64,000 nucleotides of DNA from Aegilops tauschii subsp. strangulata (taxonomy: Eukaryota > Streptophyta > Magnoliopsida > Poales > Poaceae): contig NC_053037.3 in NCBI RefSeq assembly GCF_002575655.3, positions 51,534,242-51,598,241 on the forward strand, given 5' to 3'. The position numbers and the translations under genes are program-made. Under the pieces are notes generated by a model. That model was given only the letters and a program-made list of their open reading frames with translations. It did no database searches and was not told where the DNA came from. Position 1 is the stretch's first letter; every line of letters starts with the position of its first letter. Positions 45,219 through 56,375 of the stretch are shown in pieces.

Positions 45219-46337
45219 CCGGTCACGTTTTTTCTTGACCCAGACGGACATCTCAAATGGCCTCAAACGTCCGGGCTCACCGACACCTGCCACATCCAGC
45301 TCAAATATGAGGCGGATATGAGGATGCCCGGGCACGTCTGCCACGTTGGACCCGGCCCATGCTGGCCCATCCGACCCTACTTATATTCGTCCTCATCCTC
45401 TCGCCGGAGCAAACCCTAGCCACTTCGCTTCACTCCCCCCTTCCCTCTGCCACCCAAACTCGTCTCCGGCGCCATCTTCGACATGGCAGGTAGCGGATCG
45501 GACTCCGACCAGTCCGGATCCGTCGACTGGGGTGTCATCCCGTCTGGGTTGGAGGAGGCAATGGCAGTCCGCCGCTCCCGAGAGACAGCGCCTGACTGAC
45601 GGACGGATCTGTCCACTGGGACACCATAGCATCAACTCACCGGGCGCTCGGGTCCTCTGGTGCTGGATCCTCGCGGTCCCGGCAGCCGGAACACCTTTCC
45701 TTCCCGATCACCGGTCGGGCAGACTATGAGTCCCACTGGGAACGGGCGGCCCGCCGCAGGAAGGAGAGGATAAGGGCCACCAAGGCCCGGATCGCGGTGG
45801 AAAACGCGGCGGCGGAGGCGGCTGATGCGGCGGCGCGGGCGGCCGCAGAGGAGGAAGCCATCCGCGCCCACATTATGAAGAAACGGCAGCGGAGGAACAC
45901 GCGCTCCTCGCCTGAGAGCAGAATCGGGCGGTCCATGCCATGGCCGGCTGCCACCGAAGGAGGACAACGACAGTGAGGACAGCTTTGGCGACGAGCAGAT
46001 CCGACTCGATCCGTACTGCATATTCGACCGGTACTTCTGGGAAGGACGACAAGGGCGTCGGGAAGGAAAGGGCAGCCGTGGATGAACTCCACCATAGCCA
46101 AACAAGCCAAATTTTGATAGTCTGATGGCATGTTTAGTGTAGTGTGATGGAGTAGCCAGACAACGCGTGTGCGCCGATGTAGTTGCATGAGTTTGTAGGA
46201 TTTGAGATGTGGTAATTGAGGTGTCCAAATGTGGATTGAATTTTTTGAGGAATGCCCGGTCAGTGCCCGCGAATGCGCTCGGGGGCGTCGACCAGCGTTT
46301 GAGGGGCCGAATTTACCAAATCCGACTGTAGATGCTC
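45173..46337 (+). mobile_element. Non-autonomous Harbinger-type element with coding-like cargo
   Basis: The target duplication taa is at 45170-45172 and 46338-46340. The left end gagcatctacggccgg and the right end ccgactgtagatgctc form an imperfect inverted repeat. 1165 bp, no transposase. The middle holds gene-like sequence described separately. A left-end relic of the same family is at 9079. Confidence 0.85.
45484..46092 (+). pseudogene. Coding-like cargo of Harbinger-type element
   Basis: Successive frames are readable. One starts MAGSGSDSDQSGSVDWG at 45484 and stops after about 38 residues. An Ala/Arg/Glu-rich coiled-coil-like stretch (RAARRRKERIRATKARIAVE) begins near 45739. A later segment reads DSEDSFGDEQIRLDP and CIFDRYFWEGRQ near 45975-46050. 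The three lie in different frames with stops between. No domain recognised. It looks like captured or element-derived protein sequence that has decayed. Confidence 0.4.
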
Positions 46338-46358
46338 TAACCAGAATTCATCTTTGAC

Positions 46359-46625
46359 GCGAACCAACCTGTGGTTGGATGGTTAGAGGGGCTATGGTAT
46401 CCCCAGCCCACCAGGGTTCAAATCGTGGTGCTCGCATTTATTTCTGAATTTATTTCAAGATTTCCGGCGTTGTGCATTTAGTGGGAGGAGACGTTTCCGT
46501 CGACGACGAGAGATGCCTACAGTGACATCGTAAATTCAAAGGTGCTCATGAAAATATAGTGTGCGTGTGTGTTTATAGAGGTAAGTGTATGCTCGTGTAT
46601 ACGAGCGTTTGTGTCTTTGAAAAAA
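46359..46625 (+). mobile_element. Au SINE
   Basis: Begins gcgaaccaacctgtggttgg, contains the Pol III A-box region tggatggttagagg and the B-box ggttcaaatc (46415-46424), and ends in an A-run. The flanking 14-bp duplication aattcatctttgac / aatccatttttgac (46345-46358 and 46626-46639) has two mismatches. It matches the Triticeae Au SINE as remembered, with an internal deletion in the 3' half. Confidence 0.9.
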
Positions 46626-46639
46626 AATCCATTTTTGAC

Positions 46640-46854
46640 GAGGGGCAGGACCAATCACACAACCGAGAGGCACCGGCACTCTGGCAGTCACCGGCTGCAG
46701 AAGGTTTTGCTCGCCTAGCTTCGTGAATGGGTTCTGAGTTAAGGCCCAGCCCGTTTCCGGTCCAACAACTGTTCGTCCGCAAACTGGTCTCGCCCGCTTT
46801 GAGAACACAGCCCAACCCGTCCCGTGAAACAATTCAAATCAACTCAACTAAAAA
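46640..46854 (+). repeat. Duplicated-block segment
   Basis: gaggggcaggaccaatca and the following stretch match 19040-19080 and then 21036-21172. Confidence 0.75.
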
Positions 46855-46872
46855 CGGGGGGCCCCTATTCGG

Positions 46873-49265
46873 GGTGGATCCTATATGACGCTCGTCCGCG
46901 TCCAAGCGGAATACCGCTCGCTGCGGCGAGTTGTCGGGCGGACGCACAGGAGATCGATCGAGGGTACGCGCGTGGGCCGGCCCGTAAAATGATTCCGGTT
47001 TTCGGAACCTTCTCGCTTGTTCTCAGCCGTTTTTTTTCCGGTTTTGGGAACCTTCTAGGAGCTTCCTAACACTTTTTTTCTGTTTCGTTTTTCGTTTTCC
47101 TTTTTTCCTGTTTATTTTTCCTTCTCTATCTTTTCCTTTTCTACCTTTTCAAGTTTTCTTTTCATCTTTTTTCTTTCTGTTTCTTTTCTTTATTTTTCCT
47201 CGTCTTCACTTTTTAATTTTTCATAATTTTAAAACTGTTCAAACTATTCAAATTTTGTTTGCATGTAAAAATTAATCGTTCTTTACAAAAAAGTTTAAAG
47301 ATTAGAAAAATGCTCGCTTTTTGAAAAATATGTTCAATATTTAAAAAATATGTTCCAGTTTTCAAGGTATTGTTCATGTATTGAAATAATAATCGAATTT
47401 CCAAACTTGTTTGAGATTTTTAAAAAGGTTCTAAATTTTCAAATTTGTTATTCAATTTTAAGAAATGTTCGTGCTATCTAAATTCCTTTCTTTCAAAAAT
47501 TTATTCTAGTTCTCAAATTTTGTTCAAATTCAAAATATTCATAGATCTCAAATTTCGTTCACAAAATTCAAAAAAGTTCATCTTTTCAAATTTTGTTAAT
47601 GAGTTTGAAAAATTGTTCCTCTTTCAAAATTTATTCAGGAATTCTAAAAAAATGTTCGTGTTTTCCAATTTTGTTCGGTAGTTTCAAAAATTGCTTCTAC
47701 TTAAAATTTTGTTCGCAATTTTGAAGAACGTGTCTGTTTCTAATTTTGGTTGGGAGTTTAAAAAATGTTCGTATTTTTTTAAATATGCTAACCAATTTGA
47801 AAAATGTTCATCTTCTTTTCTCCTGATCCTGTTCGTTTTTAGAATATTTCACAGTTCTAAAAAATGTTCTTGATTTGATAAAACTGTTCATATTTCTCAA
47901 AAAATGTTCAATTTTTTTTATAAAATGTTTTCATTTTCAAATTATGTTCTGAGTTTGAAAAAATATTCTTGTTTCAAATTATTTTTGATGGATTCCAAAA
48001 CTATCCGCGTTTCCAAATTATTGTTCAGAGTTTCCAAAAAGGTCGCCTTTAACAAAAGTTTGTTCACATATTCAATAGTGTTCGTGATTTTCAAGAAAGT
48101 GTTCAGTTTATCAAAAATTTGTTCGGATATTCAAGAAATGTTCGAGCTTTTTTTCTTCTTCTCAAAGTTGAAAAGTGTTCGCGTTGAAAAAACATATTTC
48201 CAAAATAATGTTCGCGTTCAGAATTTGACAAAATGCTCAGATCTATATTACCTTTAGCTTCGCGCGCCATAGTTTACCAAGAAGCTTATCTATCCCGTTG
48301 GCTAGGCTCGCGCATAAGCTACTAGAGGTCCCTTGTTCGATCCCTCCCTAGAGCACAATTTTTCGGGATTTTTCACTGTGTTACACTAATGGGGCGGCCC
48401 AGCTGGAGTCGAGCCTGTGCGTCCGCTCGGCAATTCGCCGCAACGAGCGGCGCATAGGATCTCCCCGTCCAAGCGTCGTACCTTCGCTGAGGCGAACGTT
48501 TGGTTGGGCCGGCTCACGTGCAGAATTCGCTGTTTGTTTGTTCGCTGCTGCTTTCCTTCGCTGTTTCGTGCTTTTATTTTCTTTTTTCTTCTGTGTGGTT
48601 TTTGCTTCCGGTTTTTCAATGTTTTGTTCGGTTTTCTGTGGTTTTGTTATGTTATTTTCTTCCTTTTACCTTTCGTTTTTTCCTTTCCTTTTCGTTTATT
48701 TTCTTTTTTCATTTTTCTTCTCATTTTTTGGTGTTATATAAAAGGTTCACTGTGTATTGCAAAAAATATTGATAGTATATTAAGAAAATGTTCACCGTAT
48801 ATTACAAAAAAAGTTCACCGTGTATTAAAAAAATTTAACCACACATTTAACAAAATGTTCACCAGATACTAAGAACTGTTCAACGTATTTTATAACAATG
48901 TTAATTGTGTACTTACAAAATGTTCAGTGTACATCACCAAAAAGTTCAATGTGTATTTAAGAATTGTTCAGCGTATATCACCAAAATCTTTAATGGTCAA
49001 AAGTTTTCGATTTTTTTTCTTCCGCTGCGTTTAGTTCTTATATGCTCGTGCGGCCTATATGGAACAAATATTGAGCAGCCCAAGTGGTATTGGACACTTG
49101 TGGTCCATCGTGGGGTGTCGAGTTTGATACCTCGTAGCCCCATAATTTTTTTGGGATTAATAGCAGCTCGCTTTGACGCCACAAAATGGGCCGACCCATT
49201 CAGATCGTACACCCTGCGCGAAAGCTCGTGTCCTTGACGCTCGCGAGCGTCAGCTAGGAGCTCTC
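46873..49265. mobile_element. Younger Mutator-like element
   Basis: A 9-bp target duplication cctattcgg is at 46864-46872 and 49266-49274. Termini ggtggatcctatatgacgct and, as reverse complement, gagagctcctagctgacgct form an imperfect inverted repeat. The interior is T-rich with gttc words. A second internal inverted pair (46880-46950 against about 48415-48463) suggests a fused or nested older element. No transposase. Confidence 0.7.
48285..48356 (+). other. tRNA-like module
   Basis: ttggctaggctcgcgcataa then gttcgatccc (48335-48344) and gagcac, followed by T-run sequence. The A/B-box order is conserved; the full cloverleaf is not. Confidence 0.4.
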
Positions 49266-49320
49266 CCTATTCGGCGCCTTCAGCGCCAATTTCTCCAATT
49301 GGCGCTCACTATGCGACTTA

Positions 49321-49605
49321 GGACATCTCCAACGCCCAGCGCTTAGCACCGGCGCCAGGATTAGAAACCTGGCTAATTGGCAGTTTACTCCCTGAATCCC
49401 ATCGTCGGACGCAGCGTCGGTGCAAGACCTGGCAGCGAGCGCTTGATTGATTCTTTTCCCATGCGAAGCGCCCGACTAGTTTAATTTAGCCCGCAGAATT
49501 AGCACCTGCCATTGTAACGTCAGGCGCTTAGGCATTTTTTATGTTATAAAATTTATTTATTTTCTCTATTAGCGCCTCCACAAGCGTCTACCATTGTAGA
49601 TGCCC
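49321..49605. mobile_element. Tourist-like MITE
   Basis: Target duplication tta at 49318-49320 and 49606-49608. The left end ggacatctccaacgcccagc and the reverse complement of the right end, gggcatctacaatggtagac, form an imperfect inverted repeat. 285 bp. Confidence 0.75.
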
Positions 49606-50299
49606 TTAGTGCGCTGCATCTAAACAGCCCACTCGCTGGCTACTATTTCTTCGTTCTTGATGTAGATCGGTTTCTATTTCTCGATCGTTAACTGATAGAA
49701 AAAATAACAATAGGACACGTTTCGAGTCAATTTGACTATTGACTTTTGGAAAAATGTCAACCACTGACTTTTGCATAAAAAACAAAAAATAATAATAAAA
49801 AATACAAAAAATCGGGAAAATTTCTTTAAATTCAAAATGGTCACAGATTTTTAGAAAAGTTCACAAATGAAAAAAAACATAAAATGTTCTTAAAATTTGA
49901 AAAATATCACAATTTGAAAAGTTCATCATTTTGCAAAACTTTCATAAAATTTAATTTTTTTTCACAAATATGAAAAAGTTAATCAAAATTGGAAAAGGTT
50001 CATTGAATTTGAAACAAATGTTCACAAATTTGCAAAAAGTTCATCAATTTTTAAAAAACCATTGATATTGATAAAAGTTCAATAACCTTTAAAAAAGTTC
50101 ACAAACTTGTAAAAAAGTAATCAATTTTGAAAAAGTTCATAAATTTTAGAAAAATCATCAGTTTGAAAGAAAATCATGCATTTTGGAAAAATCAAAATAA
50201 ATGAGCAAAAACCGTGCATAGAAAAATGAAAAAGAAAAACTAAACAATGAAGGCATCACATAACAAGAAGAAAATAAGTTAATAGACACGATAGATAAG

Positions 50300-50362
50300 C
50301 TTTGCCAGTTTTGTTCGTGCGCTTGCACATAAGCCACGAGGGATGTAGTTCGAATCTTTGAT
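50300..50362 (+). other. tRNA-like module
   Basis: tgcgcttgcacataagcc then agttcgaatc (50347-50356), parallel to the modules at 18690 and 48300 but more degenerate. Confidence 0.3.
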
Positions 50363-50949
50363 TAGATGCCTTATTTTTTGAAGGTTTAAAGAAAAAAAAA
50401 TGGGCCCAGCCCAAGAGGAAGTGGGGTGTGCGCCGGTTTGCGTAATGACTTATAACGGGCGCTATGAGCGCCAAATAGGAAATCTCCTAAAAGAAGAACA
50501 GTAGCTGCGTTGTAGCAAAGAAACCAATTTATTCAGCTAAAATAAGATAAATGTTTTTCTAGGAAAAAATGGGGAGTTTTATATAATAGGGCCGGAGTAG
50601 AAAAAACACATGATTGTAATGCCATGCACATGTGTGAATCCTACATGATTTTTATTCGTTCCAAGTCACACACAAAAATAATTATTCTTTAAAAGAGGTT
50701 TGAGTGGATGGTAAATTTTCTATTAAATGCTTGCAAAGGATTCTTTAGGAAAAAAATCTTGTAGGATTCAGGCCTATGAATCATATGACCTATATAGGAA
50801 ATATTCCTAAGGATTCCAATGCCCTCAAATTTCTTTTGGGAATCCTTTGAATCAAAGTGGCCGTATCGTTTGGCATATTACTTCAGATAGACATGGGCCA
50901 CTCCCCAAATGATGCAGGATTCACCACGAATCCTTTGCATATTCTACAA

Positions 50950-51850
50950 GCGATGGTATGTAGTGGTCAAAAAATACACCATAGATCGTTGCTTCAAGAT
51001 TGATGCAAGGGGCAAATGACAAACGCAGGGTGCATTGGCTGGCTTGGGAGAGGATGTGCAGAAGCAAAAAGAGTGGCGGGATGGGTTTTAGGGACTATGA
51101 TGCTTTCAATCAAGCCCTACTAGCCAAACAAGCTTGGGGCTTGGTGAGCAACCCTGAACCCATTATGTTCACGTGTGTTGCAAACGCGATATTATCTAGA
51201 TGGAGAGTTCTTGGAGACCCCTTGTTCCAAAAGAAGTTTGTATACTTGGATAAACATCATATGCAATAGGGAGCTCCTCAAAGAAGGTTTAATTTGGAGG
51301 GTCGGTGATGGCACGAAAGTGAAAGTGTGGGACGACAAGTGGATCCCGAGGACAAGTGCTTATCATCGACTGGGATACAAGGACAATACCAACGTTACAC
51401 GGGTGTGCGACTTGTTGGAGTATGAGGGCTCTAGCAGGCAAATTCCAACTCTCGACAAGGTACTCCATGAAGGCAACATGCATGATGTTAAACAGGCCAT
51501 GCTGGCACGGCGGACTTTCTAGCTTGGAACTTCATGAAAAATGGCGTCTTCACAGTCTCCTTGGCATACCAGCTTAGGATGGACGTCAATAAACAACAAC
51601 AGGCGGGGCTGAGAGTTCTTTATCGATCAACAGACCCCCGGGGCAGCTAGAGCTGTGGAGCACGGACGTTCCGGACAAGGTGAAAAATTCACATATGGAG
51701 GTTGTCGTCAAACGGGTTGGCAGTTGGTGAAGAGCTCCAACAAAGGCAAATTAAGAAAGAGTGATGTGCATTGCCTGCGACAGAGAGGAGTCCATAGTAC
51801 ATCCCTTTTGGACATGAAAACATGGAAAGGAATGCTAAAAATGCATTGCT
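50950..51850 (+). pseudogene. LINE reverse-transcriptase C-terminal remnant, longer
   Basis: Same element as at 23150 but extending further. It has HWLAWERMC, GGMGFRDYDAFNQALLAKQA, a frameshift near 51175, then GEFLETPCSKRSLYTWINII and LLKEGLIWRVGDGTKVKVWD, the start of the RVT zinc-binding region of plant LINEs. Past 51520 the reading continues in broken frames with stops (FMKNGVFTVSLAYQLRMD). No RT catalytic core remains upstream. Confidence 0.8.
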
Positions 51851-52050
51851 AAGGCTGATCGCTGGATTTGTGCCACCACATGGTATACAGGACCACGTCG
51901 ACCTCAAGCGTTGGTTTCTGGACTATGGTCAGTCTGAAGTCAAAGCAGTCTTTGATGATGTGCCCGACGTACCCGTGGTAACGAACTAACGATAGAACAA
52001 AGCATTGATATACATGTTTACCTGTTCTGGCCGAGTCGGTGTTGGTAAGG

Positions 52051-52440
52051 TCAATGCTCTGTGGGCGCGATGAAATCCTTGAACATGTCACGAATCATGT
52101 CCTGTCGGAAGATGTACTGCTTCTTGAGCATGTCTTGCATCAAAAAGCGCAGTTGAGCTTGGGCGGAGTCGTTCTTTGTGCCGAGACTTGGCATGCTGCC
52201 TTGTGATATGGAGGGGAACAATCGAGTGGCGTTGACCTTCGCCGGGGCCTTTGCTTTGCTGGTAGGGTTGCTTGAGCTGGTCTTCGTTATATTGCAAAGG
52301 CATTTGGCCAAGTCAAAGGTGTCGGCATGCCTGTAGAGCTCGGCAACCTGATGTGATTTCTCAAGCTCGAGTTTGGTGGTTGCGACGGCCGAGAGCTTGA
52401 TGAAGTCCTTGGGATTTCAGCGTGACAACGCGAAGGATAG
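52051..52440 (-). pseudogene. Unidentified ORF remnant, copy 2
   Basis: Paralogue of 24040-24369 with a longer N-terminal side (LEKSHQVAELYRHADTFDLA on the minus strand, near 52300-52365). Then KTSSSNPTSKAKAPAKVN and DMLKKQYIFRQDMIRDMFKD. Lys/Met-rich with probable helices; family not recognised. It ends at a stop near 52051. Confidence 0.4.
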
Positions 52441-52831
52441 TGCTGCTACATGCCATGAATGCATATTTCGTTGCCACTTTGATTGCATTGTAGGGTTTGT
52501 ATTTAGACTTATTATTTGTATCAGACTAATGTGTGTATGAAAATTAATGTAAGAACTCTTAAACTGGTATTGAAATAGTTTACTTTCCTTGTGATGTGAA
52601 ATCGTATGGATGTGGATGCATACTTACTGTGATCCTAGGAAGTTATGTTGAACATATCCACGGTCCGGATTCTCCTTTTGAATCTTCTTTTGTCATATCA
52701 GGTTAATTGCCTTAAGTGGTGGTTAGCACGACATGATTAAGGTAGATTATGATTAGGGTAATCTGCTCCGTTACAGTAACCCTCTAACCCATTATTGCCA
52801 TTCTTATAGCTATAGTGTGTCTGGCTAACTA

Positions 52832-52944
52832 CCCCTCTGTCCGAAAAAGCCTCTCTTAAGCTTCTTCCTCAAATGAATGTATCTAGCGCTAATTTGGTGG
52901 TAGATACATCCATTTAAGGGACAAACTTTTTCGGGCAGAGGGAG
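52832..52944. mobile_element. Stowaway MITE
   Basis: TA duplication at 52830-52831 and 52945-52946. Termini cccctctgtccgaaaaagc and, as reverse complement, ctccctctgcccgaaaaag. 113 bp, present only in copy 2. Confidence 0.9.
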
Positions 52945-52946
52945 TA

Positions 52947-53391
52947 GGTCTTTATTTGTGTAGTTTACAACGGATTCAAATAACCCTACACAACACACAA
53001 GCGATGGAGTGTAGAGGAGACCTGCAAGCAATGTTCTTGGTACATCGCCATCGAGAAACAGTTAGTTCTTTAGTCTTTATCATATGATTATGTGGTTGTC
53101 GACGTGAGGAGGGGTTTGGGACTCATGATCGAGGATTGGGATATATGTTATGTGGATTGAGCTGAAATGAATGATATGTGTTGATTTGTGTGTGAATGAC
53201 GTCCCAACAGCTCCCGGTACAGGGGAGACTTTGCTGAATTTTGTTGTAATTACCGTACTTATTTTATACTAAGTATGGGTTTCTACTCATTGGTTGATGC
53301 AGGTTAAGATGTCGCCACTCTTCTTGTGTAACCCTGCTTCTTCTTACTCCGCCTGCAAAATCCGGTTACTTTTCTATCCTTTTGTATATGA
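52947..53391. other. Copy-2-specific intergenic
   Basis: No gene seen; most of it is missing from copy 1 between 24700 and 24750. Confidence 0.4.
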
Positions 53392-53631
53392 CTAGCAAAA
53401 GAGCCCGTGCGTTGCAACGGGAGAGAAAACATAACACACGCTCTTAACGCAACAACCATCACTCAAGACCACAATAGGTCCATCTCGTTTATTTTTGCGA
53501 GGCATCATATTTATGTTGCCACTTATCCTCCTTCTCACCCTCGCCGGCGATGGTCTTGGTGTTCACACAAAACAACAAAAAATGTGTGTTGAATATGGTT
53601 AATCCTAAGGCGTTCTCTCACCCTCTCTCCT

Positions 53632-53707
<76 letters not shown>

Positions 53708-54390
53708 CGCTTTCTCTCACTCTCGCGATGAGAAATCTGTTGTTTTCCTCTGCGACATTTTCCAGAGGTATGCATGTGTAGTTATCGATGTTTTCTTTTC
53801 CCTATATGGTTACAGTGGGGTGTTTATTTGCAATCTAGATCGCCGCCGGTATGGAAAAAACAGATCTTGCGCTATAAATTATAAGTTTGCTTCCATAACA
53901 ATATTTTAAAAATATTTAACAGGTAAAATTAACATCATATTTAGATTCCACACATTTTTCTAATAAAATTTTATATATAATATGTTAAAATCAAAGTTAC
54001 GGTTTAAAACATACAGATAATTTAGACAATCATTTGATTTGACTCAAATATATTCCAAAATAATATTTAAAATACTTAAAAGGTAAAAATAATCTCATAT
54101 TCATATTCTACATATTTTTCTAATCTAATTTCATATATAACATGTTCAAATCGGAGTTACGGTTTAAAAGATATGGATGATTTTAAAAAGCATTTGTTTG
54201 ACTTAAATATGATCAGCGGATGAATTACCTAAAATATCGGGGGGGGGGGGGGGTTTGAAAAATATAAAATAACGGTTCGGGTGTGACTTAAATCCGGACG
54301 GCGGGTTGATTTCAAGGAAAGACAGGGACTTTTGTGTAAAATGCCATGACGGACGAAAGAAACCCAATTTGCTTTATTATTAGGTAAAGA
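53392..54390. mobile_element. Unclassified ~1-kb insertion in copy 2
   Basis: Copy 1 at about 24770 has the uninterrupted catatgattatgttgg. The left end holds the near-palindrome gcccgtgcgttgcaacggg. The interior has a (CT)n tract, two ~150-bp diverged direct repeats (about 53905-54045 and 54060-54210, sharing gttacggtttaaaa) and a G-run at 54240. Only a 2-bp (ga) overlap is seen at the ends, so the class is unclear. Confidence 0.5.
53638..53704. repeat. (CT)n microsatellite
   Basis: About 33 CT repeats inside the insertion at 53392-54390. Confidence 0.95.
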
Positions 54391-55810
54391 TTATGTTGGT
54401 TGCCACTATGAAGGTTTGGGCCTCATGACCGAGGATTGAGACATATTCTTGTGTGGGTTGGGCTGAAAAGAATGATATGTGTTGATTTGTGTGTAAATGA
54501 TGTCCGACGGCTCCTGTATATTTTTTGTGGGAAAATTTTCGATCTATCCCTCTTCAATTATGGTAGTACAACTGACCAGAAATAATAAAAATTACGTTCA
54601 AATTCATAGACCACATAGTGATGACTACAAGCACTGAAGCCTAGTAGAGGCATTCAGAAAATGTTGTAAGTGGCGCGGACAGGAGAAGCCGCTAGTATGA
54701 CGCCGCTGATAAGGCTCACTAATGGCGCCGACTTCCAACGCTTGTAGAAACCTGATATTACTGGCATCGGCGGCTAACGCCGCTGATAACTTTGGTACTG
54801 TTGGCGCGGGTCGGCCGACGCCACATGTACTTATTGTATTCGTGGTGTCCGGGAAAAAACAACACCACTATAAAATATGACAGAATTATAAAAATAATAA
54901 TCGTGTTGCATATGAAATCTCGTTACCTTAAAAATTCAGATTACATTACATTATATAGTTGCATTGCATGTGAAACCATATTGCATTGCATATGAAATCA
55001 CATTACATTATATAATCTGAAATCACATATGAAATCATATTGCATTGCATATGAAACCACAAGGCTTTTGCTGTGTGCTTTTGGCACACGGCAGACGTTC
55101 AAATCCGGTAGTGAACTTTGTCTTGTTGTATATTTGGACTGCGTCTTTTTAAAGAGAAAACGTCACACATAATTTCTTTTCCATCAAACTCCATTGGCCT
55201 TGTTGATATGTTCATTCTCTTCTTTTCCAATCTTGTGTATGCATTGGCTATATTCTCTTGCTTCTTGAGCACTCCCATTTAATGATTTCCTCAAAGGTGG
55301 ACATATCGTGCCAAGATGAATCTTGCATTCCTAGTTTTCTTTGCGTAAACTAATATAGGATCCTCTAACAAACTTTGGGTTTTACTTAGGACTTGGAAAG
55401 CTGACAATTATGCAAAAAAATCCGCATGGCACTGTTGGAAGTTGAAAAAAAATTAGTTGTGATGTGTCAACGTAATATATACAAGCCCACAAGCCACTCA
55501 TGCAGATGGTATGATGGACAACTAGGGTTTTATGTCCGTTCCGTCGACCTCTTTGCATTTCCCTTGCCATATATACGAACCAAGGATGTAGCTAATTTTG
55601 TCGATATGGTAACCATCCTAGCTTTTTAGTAGTGCGATTAACAAACTATGGGTTGTAATCACAATGTTTAGATGCATGCCAAAATACATCACCGCACTGG
55701 ATCAAGAACAACGACGTGGAAGCCCAATCTATAGGCACTAGACACAAGCCACCCACGTAGATCATGAACGGCTTATGTCTGTTTCCTTGCACCTTTTTAG
55801 CTTTATCTAG
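54391..55810. other. Upstream region of inhibitor gene 2
   Basis: Collinear with 24770-26240: the same transposon-like gccgctagtatga and ttttggcacacggc segment, the tgcatatgaaatca repeats, and an RY-like tgcatg at 55673-55678. Copy 2 lacks the tgcaaag box, because cctcatgcaaaggtgg of copy 1 is cctcaaaggtgg here. Confidence 0.6.
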
Positions 55811-55820
55811 CTATATAAAA
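55811..55820 (+). promoter_or_regulatory. TATA box of inhibitor gene 2
   Basis: ctatataaaa lies 100 bp before the ATG, equivalent to 26243 with one base difference. Confidence 0.75.
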
Positions 55821-55910
55821 CGTCCAGAGATCAAGAGTGTAGTTATCCATATACACAACTAATTAAGATAGTACTAAATTAGAGGCAGAAAGTCTGTGCA
55901 TAGAGGAAGA

Positions 55911-56375
55911 ATGTCGATGAAGACCATGTTCTCGGTGCTCCTACTATGTATGCTCGTGGCGACACCCATAGCAGCCGAGTACGACGCATGGAGCGGTAAC
56001 AGTGGTCCTTGGATGTGCTATCCGGGGCAGGCCTTCCAGGTGCCCGCGCTCCCTGCCTGTCGTCCATTGCTGAGGCTCCAGTGCAATGGCAGCCAGGTGC
56101 CCGAGGCTGTCCTAAGGGACTGCTGCCAGCAGCTCGCCCACATCAGCGAGTGGTGCAGGTGTGGGGCCCTCTACAGCATGTTGGACAGCATGTATAAGGA
56201 GCATGGCACGCAGGAGGGACAGGCAGGGACAGGAGCGTTCCCACGCTGCCGGAGGGAGGTGGTGAAGCTGACGGCGGCGAGCATCACAGCGGTCTGCAGG
56301 CTACCCATCGTCGTTGATGCGTCCGGAGATGGAGCGTATGTCTGCAAGGATGTGGCCGCATACCCAGACGCCTAG
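55911..56375 (+). CDS. Dimeric alpha-amylase inhibitor, 0.19 type (gene 2)
   Basis: A 154-residue precursor with the same layout as gene 1: signal peptide to about residue 22, mature chain from SGPWMCYPGQ at residue 31, ten cysteines, NGS sequon. Five nucleotide differences from gene 1 are seen in the CDS. Three change residues: V6M in the signal peptide, V29G just before the mature N-terminus, and A70T (mature numbering) in the KEHG-QEGQ loop. Two are silent. The frame is intact and the promoter, TATA box and polyadenylation signals are retained, so both genes look expressible. ATG 55911 is chosen; only a GTG lies upstream in frame. Confidence 0.95.
   Translation: MSMKTMFSVLLLCMLVATPIAAEYDAWSGNSGPWMCYPGQAFQVPALPACRPLLRLQCNGSQVPEAVLRDCCQQLAHISEWCRCGALYSMLDSMYKEHGTQEGQAGTGAFPRCRREVVKLTAASITAVCRLPIVVDASGDGAYVCKDVAAYPDA

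Larger units (their letters stand above)
46855..50485. mobile_element. Older Mutator-like element, split by later insertions
   Basis: The left terminus cctattcggcgccttcagcgcc (now split at 46872/49275) pairs with the right end near 50455-50480, whose reverse complement reads tcctatttggcgctcatagc. The core has A-rich ttcacaaat words and a tRNA-like module. It carries a younger Mutator-like element and a Tourist-like MITE. Confidence 0.55.

Noticed and set aside
53392..54390. Helitron
   Set aside because: The insertion does not start with TC or end with CTRR at an A/T site as read here, though the exact ends are uncertain.
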